Assembly: GCA_036971475.1 (NCBI GenBank)
Contig: JBAIZL010000010.1
Span: 9,781,526 to 9,845,525 of the forward strand
DNA: 64,000 bases
Direction of reading: 5' to 3'
Source of the DNA: Prosapia bicincta
Lineage: Eukaryota; Arthropoda; Insecta; Hemiptera; Cercopidae
The notes beneath the pieces were generated by a model. That model saw nothing but the letters and a program-made list of their open reading frames with translations, did not search any database and was not told where the DNA came from. The first letter of the stretch is position 1; each line of letters begins with the position of its first letter. The translations under genes and the position numbers were made by a program. This document shows positions 56,344 through 64,000 of this stretch, piece by piece.

Positions 56344-57490
56344 CTATTAAAACAAAATAAAAGGCACCATTACTAAGTCTTGGCTAAAGGCGCTCAAATT
56401 TGTAGTTGTAGTACTGGAAATAATGATGAACAAGCATAACTCTCTTCAATTGGGAGGAATACTTATTTTTTGAAATTTAACCCCTTTAAATAAATGAACC
56501 TCCCATTCATCACATCAATAACTGCATCTAAACGAAACTACTGATGTTGCTAACTATGTTACAAAAGCATTATTCTACAAACTAAATTTTCAATGTAGCT
56601 ATGTATCTAAATACTGCATTTGTAAAATAAAGTTTACTAAAAGTATATCTTTTACCATTCTACAGAGAAGTAAAATATTTATATTTGTTGATTCTGTCTT
56701 CAACTCATGTTACGGTCTGGATTGACAATAGGACACATCTCCGAAACAGCCGTCCTCAACAATATAAAATAAGTGCTACTATAGGCAATTGTAACAATTT
56801 AAAAATATTTATTATATTCAACCATAATATGTATAACAATAAATTTTGAACTTTTTAATTATCAAAATAATTTTTTTTCAATATTAGTCTAGAGTCTAGA
56901 GGATTAAAATTAATTGTTTACATTTAAATACTAAAAGTAGGACTTGATGTATTTTGAGATTAATTGAATTAATAATACACTGAGAAATTAAATTCAAGAA
57001 ATAAAATGTTAACAGCAGTTAATAGTGTAGTAGTGTGAATAGCAAAGTTTTATTATTTTATAATCTTTGAAAACATAATCTATTTTTTTAAAGGAAGGAT
57101 TTAAAATCAGTTACATTCTCATGGTATCATACCAAGTTAAAAGTTTTCAATGTTTTCTATAACTTTTTTTGCACTGGGTAATAAAATAATATTAATAGTT
57201 GTTTTTTTTAGTCAGCTGGAAGGTATTGAAACTTATTGGCTTGAATTTGAACTATTTATCTAAAATATTATCTTTCCCGTTCGCCAATGTCATCTTAATA
57301 GCAAACATCAGGGCAACTGTCTATCAACAATGGTTTTCGAATTATAGTATAACCTTTACAACATAGCTTGAAAACACTTTAACGTACTTAAACAATACTC
57401 ATAATTGGTATAGGTATTTGCGACGCGACTCTCAAAAGTTAATTAATTATAGTGCTCTTATTTTCTTATCTAAAAAGAAGAAAAATCACT
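56344..57490. other. AT-rich DNA with one PLE-end remnant
   Basis: 56690-56800 (ATTGACAATAGGACACATCT, CGAAACAGCCGTCC, AGTGCTACTATAGGCAA) is a copy of the PLE end seen at 60930-61020. The hammerhead-like core there reads TTGACAA. The rest shows no features. Confidence 0.5.
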
Positions 57491-57492
57491 CA

Positions 57493-57595
57493 GTGATTCG
57501 ACAATGGTCAAGTGACCGAAAGGTGCTTCATCAAATAAGGGTTAAAATAATTGCACTAATGGTGGAATAATTGTTCACAATTAACAATAAAAATG

Positions 57596-57660
<65 letters not shown>
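57493..57660 (+). repeat. PLE end (family H4) followed by (TA)n(CA)n
   Basis: GTGAT-TCGACAAT-GGTCA-AG-TGACC-GAAA-GGTGCTTC-ATCAA at 57493-57535 is the third copy of this hammerhead-like family, then GCACTAATGGTGGAATAATT. A (TA)n run follows at about 57603-57648 with a short (CA)n. 57661-58150 has nothing recognisable. Confidence 0.7.
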
Positions 57661-57663
<3 letters not shown>

Positions 57664-58150
57664 AACATGAAAATGGAGAGCAGAGATCAGTGTGGCATAG
57701 GTTATTCTTCAGCCAATCCCGATTTAATCTGTGTTTTGTTTTGTATTTATATTGAATCAGCTGTAATAGAAAAGCAAGAAGCTGTGTATATTAAGGAAGT
57801 ATGCCGGTCCCAAGTGTTTTTTAGAACGCGATGTAAGTAATTTTTTTATGAAAATTAATAAATAGATGTACTGGTGACATTTGGAATGAGTAAACTTAGT
57901 CAATACGTTGATATATTCACTATGATCGTATGTAAAATATATAAGTTGTTAATATGTTGAACTAAAACTTTCCAAATTTATATATGCAGCTAGGAATTAA
58001 TGTTTTTGATCTCTAACTCTAACTTTTGAAAAGCTAAATGAGAATTTTCAAAATATGTATCTAACTATTATTTTAAAAAAAAGTAAAAACCATTTCTCCT
58101 TAAAATAATTTATAAATTTCAATGAATGAATAAAAATGTTTTCTTGGTAA

Positions 58151-59428
58151 TTATTAAGATCAGCGACTACCGCTCCGATTGGCGAAATTTTTTTTCCTGA
58201 TCAATTTGACTTTGCTCAACACGAATCTGAAGTTTTTTTTACTGCAAACACAAAAAAAATAACCTAACCTAACCTGGTAAAAATATAGTCTTAATGACGT
58301 TGGTTAAAAATTGTTTTTTTTTGTTTTTAAATTACTCGCTTTAATGTGTAGAACAAGAATATCGACTTTTTTCTGCAGAAAATACGGAAAGTTACTTTTT
58401 TCGCATTTTAAATGTTAGGCTGTATGGCATGTAGGTCTATAGCGTGAACTGGGTGCGCAGTAGCTACAGCGCACTACGTCTAGATTTGGTTGTAATTTTA
58501 TACATTACTATATACCTATATAAAAAATATACCTACAAAGTTTCCAGTCAGGATAGATTTGGTTATAATTTTGGTGAATATTTAGACTTATGCTGATGCA
58601 GAAAATTATAACCAAATCTATCCTGACTGGATACTTCGTAGGTATATTTTAATATAGGTAGATAGTAAAGTTGAATAAAATTATAACCGAATCTAACCTG
58701 ACTGGATACTTTGTAGGTATATTTTAATGTAGGTATATAGTAATGTATACAATTATAACCAAAAGGATAATATTTAGATTTTAATTAAAATAAATTTACT
58801 TTGACATAGTGCAGTGTGCTGCAGCTACTGGGCGGCCGGTTCACGCTATACATACCATTACAGACTAACATTAAAAATGTGCAACAAAATTAACTTTTTG
58901 TATTTTCCGTTGAAAAAAGTTGATATTCGTGGTCTACACATTAAAATGAGTAATTAAAGAAAAAATTGTAAACAATATCAATAAGACTCATTTACGCTAT
59001 ACATACCATTACAGACTAACATTTAAAATATGAAATAAAGTAACTTTCTGTATTTTCCGCGGGAAAAAATTGATATTCTTGTTCTACACATTATAACGAG
59101 TAATTAATAAAAATTTTAAACCGCCGTCATTAAGACTATATTTTTACCCCTAACCTATCCTGACCTGACCTGGTTTTCTTAAGTTAATATGTGTTTTCTG
59201 TTAAAAATAACTTCAGATTCCTCTTCAGCAAGGTCAAATCTATCAGGAAAAAAATTTTCCTGATCATAGCATCAGTAAGCACCAGTTAGGCCAGGTCAGG
59301 TTAGATTATTTTTTTAAATGTAAATATGTGTTTGCAGTAAAAAAACTTCAGATTCGTGTTCAGCAAGGTCAAATTGATCAGGAAAAAAAGATTTCGCAAA
59401 TCGGAGGGGTAGTCGCTGATCTTAATAA
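58151..59428. mobile_element. 1.28-kb element with about 125-bp terminal inverted repeats
   Basis: The left end TTATTAAGATCAGCGACTAC and the right end GTAGTCGCTGATCTTAATAA are exact reverse complements. Similarity runs about 125 bases inward (AACACGAATCTGAAGTTTTT, ACTGCAAACACA, TAACCTAACCT). The interior has further inverted and direct copies of a TATAACCAAATCTATCCTG module (58545-58760) and of CGCTATACATACCATTACAG. No coding frame is seen. It looks like a non-autonomous foldback-type DNA element. Confidence 0.8.
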
Positions 59429-60349
59429 CTACATTTTTTTAAAAGTCATTACCATGTGATAACGCTTTTTATTTTATAAACATTTTTGCAGTACTTGATA
59501 CAAATGATGTAAGACTTCGTTTTTTTCTTTTCAAATTTTCTAAGCACGAAACTGGTAATTTGAAGCCTGCAAAACATGAATATTTCTTTTAAAGTTATAT
59601 AAATTATGATATTGGAATCTTAACCATGCTTTAGAAATATAATTCTGTAAGAAATAATTTTTGCATCTAGCTGCATTATGATTCACTACGTTATTATATA
59701 TCTGGGTAAAAATGCAGATTAGCCACCCCCCAATGCAATGCTTATAAAATGGATCAAAAACATGTCTAAAGCTATATTGATAATTATTCATTTTATTTCC
59801 ACAGAAGGGTAATTTTGTATACCTATATTGAAATATACCTATGAAGTAACCAGTTAGGATTGATTTGGTTGTAATTTTCTGCATTTAACCAAACAAATGT
59901 GCATGTGTAAGGCAAGAACAGAGGTCACCTTGCAAAAGGTATTACTCTGCAGAAGCAGACGTTTTTTAGGTAATGTATACAATTACAACTAAATCTATCT
60001 ATCCTAACTTCAGACTTTGTAGGTATATTTAAATATACGTTTATGTAGTACAACACACCATTGATACTGTGCGTAAGCAACGAATCCTAACTTAAATTTG
60101 ATAAAAAAAATAACTTACAATGTAAAAAAGAAATTTCTCATGGATATAGCTCCAGGACATGTTTTTGAATATTTGTATACGCTTTTCTCAGGTGGTGGGC
60201 AATGTGGATAATAACCTATATCTGTATTAAAATATAGATATAAAGTATGTGTTTAGGATAGTTTTATAAAAAAAAATATAAAGTGTAAACTTTCTGAACA
60301 TTATAAAGCATTTGTAAACTTGCACACTGGTTCCATTACTAGATTTAAC
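59429..60349. other. AT-rich DNA with stray copies of the foldback module
   Basis: 59815-59880 and 59965-60025 resemble the internal module of the preceding element (CAGTTAGGATTGATTTGG, ACAACTAAATCTATC). A 114-codon minus-strand frame (59884-59540) is not recognised and partly overlaps the module. Confidence 0.4.
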
Positions 60350-60464
60350 ATTTGTTGATTCCATCTTCGCGTGAGCTATTAGTAATCACTTACACTTTTT
60401 TAAAGATGTTTTAACTTGCCTATAGTAGCACTTGTAACTGATCTCAAGGTTTACGTAGGTTAGG

Positions 60465-60905
60465 GTGGGGGTGGGATATTTTGGTGGTGTTCCCAACAGC
60501 AAAATCAACGACATTTACAACACCACTGGAGTTTACAAACTAACTTGCAGTGCATGCCCTAGTTTTTACATAGGCCAGACAGGGAGGTCATTCTACACAC
60601 GTTACCAAGAACATATAAAAGCACTAAAAAACAATAACTACCAATCAAACTTCGCCGATCATCTCAACTCCACAAAACACGACTACATAGACATAACATC
60701 TAACCTACAAATTCTTCATAAACAACACAGAAATAACCAACGCTACACAACCGAACAATACGAAATATATAGGCACTTCAAACTACACCCTACACACATA
60801 CTCAATACACAATTACATTACAACTCACACGCACTTTTTGACATCATAACTCCTAATACACACAAAATACACCCACACCACCAAAATATCCCACCCCCAC
60901 CCTAA
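60465..60905 (+). CDS. PLE GIY-YIG endonuclease, uninterrupted frame
   Basis: 146 codons. The first 18 or so residues are encoded by the inverted repeat and are probably not original. The endonuclease follows: TTGVYKLTCSACPSFYIGQT, GRSFYTRYQEHIKAL, ADHLNSTKHDYIDI, then TTEQYEIYRHFKLHPTHILN to the usual C-terminus. GVY, YIG, the catalytic Arg and the EH pair are all present, and no frameshift is seen, unlike the other endonuclease fragments here. RT is absent. It is either the youngest remnant in the window or a frame kept open by selection. Its last residues are again from the inverted repeat. Confidence 0.75.
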   Translation: MGVGYFGGVPNSKINDIYNTTGVYKLTCSACPSFYIGQTGRSFYTRYQEHIKALKNNNYQSNFADHLNSTKHDYIDITSNLQILHKQHRNNQRYTTEQYEIYRHFKLHPTHILNTQLHYNSHALFDIITPNTHKIHPHHQNIPPPP

Positions 60906-60935
60906 CCTACGTAAACCTTGAGATCAGTTAAGGCC

Positions 60936-60977
60936 TGAGTTGACAAAGGGACACATCTCCCGAAACGGCCGTCCTCA
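60936..60977 (+). ncRNA. Hammerhead-ribozyme-like motif (family H5)
   Basis: TGAG, TTGACAA (C3 to T, G8 to A) plus extra A, GGGA-CACATC-TCCC, GAAA, ACGGCCGT self-complementary stem III with T16.1, C17, CTCA. Stems I-III form; the core is mutated at two positions. Confidence 0.45.
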
Positions 60978-61040
60978 ACAAGCAAAGTAAGTGCTACTAT
61001 AGGCAAGTTAAAACATCTTTAAAAAAGTGTAAGTACTAGA

Positions 61041-61956
61041 TTTACATTTAGTTTATAAAATGTCATTTATCAAGATAGCAATGGCCCGTCTTCTGTTGTA
61101 TATGATATAATATGATGTTACCATTTCCAGTTTGGGTGTTATTGTAAATAAAATTATTATTGTTTGAATAACAAATCTATCTTTAGAGCTTTGTAGGTTA
61201 TTGTACTTTATATGTATTTTAATATAATGTAGAAGAAATGTTAAGGTCATACTGCTTTATGTATATTCCTAGATTGAGATTTCACATTTTATAAACTTTA
61301 AGCAATAATTAGGTTTTGTAGCACATGAAGTCACCTGTTTTTTGTTCAAAACTTATATGTAACATATAAAACATAATATATAAGGATGTAAAACAATCAT
61401 TAAAGAGGTAGGTCTCCATTTCATTTATGTAGCAGCTGATTCTTGGAGTTTTAATCTTGTGTTTTGGTTTTAAATTACTGGCCTTATCAGTGACTTTGTA
61501 GAACTTATTGGCAGTATCTTTATTTACTGTTAACCGTCGATCATTCAAAGATATCTGTAACATTTTCATTATACATTTATGTGCCTTCATCCCATCTCTT
61601 CTAAAGTCAGGGATTTATAAAGTAGACTCCAATTCTTGTGATAAAATTTACATTTGTCATAGAAAAAGTAATTCCTACTAGATTTAAAAAAGATTGCCGT
61701 ACATATCCTAAACACTAAACATAAAAAATTAGAATAAACATAATTTAAAAATTAAAGATCAAAAATGTCAAATAAAAATATGCTGAATAGTTTTCAAAGT
61801 GTGGTTATTAATAAATATGACAAAAATTGCTTATTATATTCTGACAGATGGCCTACCCTGAATTCCCTATTAAATTTGTTAGTTAAGAAATAATTGTAGT
61901 CTTAATAATTTTGTAAAATATTTTAACATTAATAACAAAAGTGTAAATTCAAATAT
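61041..61956. other. AT-rich DNA, nothing recognised
   Basis: Short minus-strand frames (61053-61250, 61309-61590) have no family resemblance. Confidence 0.4.
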
Positions 61957-62242
61957 TGTAACGTTAACTCACGTAGTTGATGGCCTGACCTTTATTGTTA
62001 TGATATATGTCAGCTGATAGGAGAAAGAGGGATCTTGCCCCAACGTGATTGGTTGGATAGTGTAAAAGGCTTAATAAGGATGTTAACGATTTATATATAT
62101 TAAAAGTAACTTGGATCAAATGTAGTTATTCTTGTATTAATTTCCTCTGAAGACAATTGTTTTATAATTGAATTGTACATTAGGATTAAATAAAAAGTTT
62201 TTCTGCTTGAGAGGTTTTATTTATTTAAACTCAAAAATTACA
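61957..62242 (+). repeat. Possible solo LTR
   Basis: It begins TGTAACG and ends AATTACA (TGTAA/TTACA inverted). It has a TATA-like TTTATATATATTAAAAG near 62090 and an AATAAA at about 62190 followed by a T-rich end. No clear target duplication, primer site or internal domain was found. It may be chance. Confidence 0.25.
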
Positions 62243-62428
62243 TCACAGTTGATCCCAGTTGTTGGTGTATAGATTTGATTATGCTTGAAGTAGTCAAGAT
62301 GGACATGTAAAATATTCTTAGATATTACTTATTCCAAGAATTAATAATGTTTTCATAATACTGTAATTTTATATTTTTAATATTTGAGAAAACAGTAACT
62401 AACATATATTTTGTCTTCTTTGTTGTAG

Positions 62429-62500
62429 CTGCTTCACATTATAATTGTTGAAACAAACAAGCTTCATATCTTATCACGAATAATTTCAGCTTCATTAAAG
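62429..62500 (+). CDS. Candidate 24-codon exon, unassigned
   Basis: CTTTGTTGTAG ends at 62428 and GTAAAAG starts at 62501. The 72 bases between are open in one frame only (LLHIIIVETNKLHILSR, IISASLK). I recognise no family and no partner exon. It could be a false exon. Confidence 0.15.
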
Positions 62501-62673
62501 GTAAAAGAATAGCTATATTTTTATAGATTTTAAAATAATTTTAGCCTAATTATTAATCAATTTAGTGTAGCTTTTTTAAAATTATTTTTAACCATTATCA
62601 TTAGACATGTAAAGAGTTAGTTAATGAGCCCTATCAACATCTTGTTGTTTATTGTTAACTTGAATACAATTTA

Positions 62674-62974
62674 CAGTAGTCTCGATAATTCTAGGTAGAT
62701 GGGACCGAGGCCCCTCTCGGATTGAACGAAAATACGTTTCTGTGCACTAGAATAAATAGATGTTTTATGAACCCTAATACGATACTATAATTAATACAAA
62801 TTAGTACAAAATTAGTTTATAGAACCTTATATGGACATTTATTGAAAGCCTGACTGTTTTTCTTTGCATACCATATAGCTATAAACATTTTTTGGAAGTC
62901 CGATTAATCATTTTCTTTCAAATAGATAAAATAGGCTTGAATTTATCGGTACTCGGAGTTTCGAGTCTCTACTG
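62674..62974. mobile_element. pogo/Tigger-type MITE, 301 bp
   Basis: Flanked by TA on both sides (62672-62673, 62975-62976). The ends CAGTAGTCTCGATAATTC and GAGTTTCGAGTCTCTACTG are inverted, with the CAGTA start typical of pogo elements. The interior is non-coding. Confidence 0.75.
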
Positions 62975-62976
62975 TA

Positions 62977-63834
62977 TATGCAATAAAAAAATTATTTTTG
63001 TCATGAAAAAAGCACCTGCCAATTTTGTATCCGATCCACAAAACAGCACGCCATAAATTTTGTGTGAAGGTCTCTACATATTTCAAGCCATCTCAGGTCG
63101 AACTGGCCCCAAAATATTGACTCGTTAGCTCGAAAGGCAAACAAGAGACGGCATGGATCAGTAGGCAGGCCATTTTGACAACTAATTGAAGCATTTCTAG
63201 ACTCAAGTTGAGCCACTTAAATTTTGCCGAGACATGACTGTGATGAAATTCTTTGAAAGATCTTGTAGAATTGGGGATAATTTCTGGGAGTGGTTGAAAA
63301 CTCTCGTCCTTGAGATTGTAAAAAGCATTTCCTTTCAATTTGTGATCGCAGTTTATGTAAAATTAACTTATTTCCTATGGTCTGTCACACTGTCCATCTA
63401 AGTATTCTATCAGCCCATAAAATGCTGGAACACTGGCCTATCCTTGACTCTGAAGGATGTGCGTCCTCTTCCAGGATGAAGTTAAATATTGTTCGCTTAT
63501 GGATAAGTCACAGTGCGGATAGTCTGGCTTTGGATAACCAGGAGTTGCTAATTTGGTATGATGTCGTGTCATGATTAATATTTATTATTTTAATTTGGAT
63601 GAGACTTTTATGCATCATTAATGTGTAAAATAATGGGTTACTTTTAAATGAGTTGATAATGTTTAAAGGTTCAAATTGGTTTTCATTTAACGCATGTTCA
63701 GTAATCTTACAGTACAGTCACCTTTATTCAGATAAACGTTTATGGTTTATCAATGGTTCTTACAAACACTTTGGAGTTTTTGTTTGTTATTTACACATAA
63801 GAATAATGTTAAAGTTTCAATATGTTGTTATTCT
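62977..63834 (-). other. Unassigned sequence with weak coding-like patches
   Basis: On the minus strand, about 63570-63450 reads TPGYPKPDYPHCDLSISEQ and 63216-63001 reads an open 71-codon stretch with FWGQFDLRWLEICRDLH. Frames are interrupted and I do not recognise a family; the first patch faintly recalls the start of a CUB domain. It may be 3' flanking sequence of the exon at 63835 or a decayed repeat. Confidence 0.2.
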
Positions 63835-63999
63835 TTAAGCCACTTCTTTAGAATCCAGGTTAAAAAAAATAATAAATTTGTCTTCAATATAGTCAATAAT
63901 TTCACCAACCGGAACATTAATGCTGGTGAGTGCATGCACAATCTCTTCAAATTGACTTGTGTTCATCATATCAGAAATGAGATTACGTAATTCAGGTGT
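63835..63999 (-). CDS. Partial last exon of a minus-strand gene, running off the window
   Basis: 55 codons open from the window edge: PELRNLISDMMNTSQFEEI, VHALTSINVPVGEIIDYIED, KFIIFFNLDSKEVA, then TAA at 63837-63835. The regular spacing of hydrophobic residues in paired helices (PELRNLI...FEEIVHAL...V-VGEIIDYI) recalls the insect allergen-related repeat (Ins_allergen_rp), which would fit an insect host. The match is by eye and short. The gene is antisense to SUCLA2 and its upstream part lies beyond the window. Confidence 0.35.
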   Translation of the reverse strand, partial: TPELRNLISDMMNTSQFEEIVHALTSINVPVGEIIDYIEDKFIIFFNLDSKEVA

Positions 64000-64000
64000 C

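Larger units (their letters stand above)
60365..61040 (+). mobile_element. Compact PLE unit: endonuclease frame between inverted repeats
   Basis: The left arm (60365-60492) and right arm (60868-61040) are inverted repeats sharing TGGGGGTGGGATATTTTGG, GGTTTACGTAGGTTAGGG, TGCCTATAGTAGCACTT and TTAAAGATGTTTTAACTTG. The right arm contains about 60 extra bases holding a hammerhead-like motif; the left arm lacks exactly this block. The only content between the arms is a GIY-YIG frame. Confidence 0.8.

Noticed and set aside
59540..59884. 114-codon minus-strand frame
   Set aside because: No family resemblance, partly built on a repeated AT-rich module, and composition like its surroundings.

Overview
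The window looks like AT-rich nuclear DNA from an animal, most probably an insect. I cannot name the species. The one convincing host gene lies on the + strand. It is the 3' half of the gene for the beta subunit of ADP-forming succinyl-CoA ligase (SUCLA2; ScsbetaA in flies). Five coding exons are visible (6093-6254, 25170-25313, 31394-31554, 39408-39527, 48503-48667). They keep reading frame across every junction and encode about 249 C-terminal residues. The 5' exons, about 200 residues by family length, lie left of the window. A probable intron in the 3'UTR (48670-49882) and a poly(A) signal near 50837 end the gene.

Almost everything else is repetitive DNA inside or just after this gene. Left to right: a 125-bp tandem array (1-2191); a small TTAA-flanked piggyBac relic, a short MITE and a foldback element (2714-5600); a 24-bp minisatellite (7128-9797); and a 14-kb satellite of 181/186-bp units (9986-24115). 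The minisatellite and satellite sit in one 18.9-kb intron. The next intron (25314-31393) is mostly three tandem arrays (61, 67 and 73 bp), each grown from a different piece of the GIY-YIG endonuclease of Penelope-like elements (PLEs). Then come a 3.6-kb non-LTR retrotransposon on the minus strand (31839-35446), a pogo/Tigger relic (36531-37290), a PLE with a 516-codon RT plus GIY-YIG frame (37310-39181), further PLE ends and fragments, a hAT element (42041-44762) and a decayed PLE among (TA)n tracts (45025-48190).

Downstream of the gene lie a 78/93-bp array (51277-52610), a PLE relic (52950-54090), a second hAT with an exact 8-bp target duplication and a PLE fragment inside it (54663-56335), a 1.28-kb long-TIR element (58151-59428), a compact unit holding an uninterrupted PLE endonuclease frame between inverted repeats (60365-61040), and a pogo-type MITE (62674-62974). 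The last 165 bases hold a coding-looking minus-strand exon that runs off the window.

The most interesting signal is a set of hammerhead-ribozyme-like motifs at PLE ends, in at least five sequence families. Each has a CTGANGA-like core, one extra base, a short hairpin, GAAA, a tiny self-complementary stem III with T16.1-H17 in place, and flanks that pair as stem I. Hammerheads in PLEs are established; the number of families, the ORF-less inverted pairs and the recurrent C3-to-T and G8-to-A lesions deserve checking.
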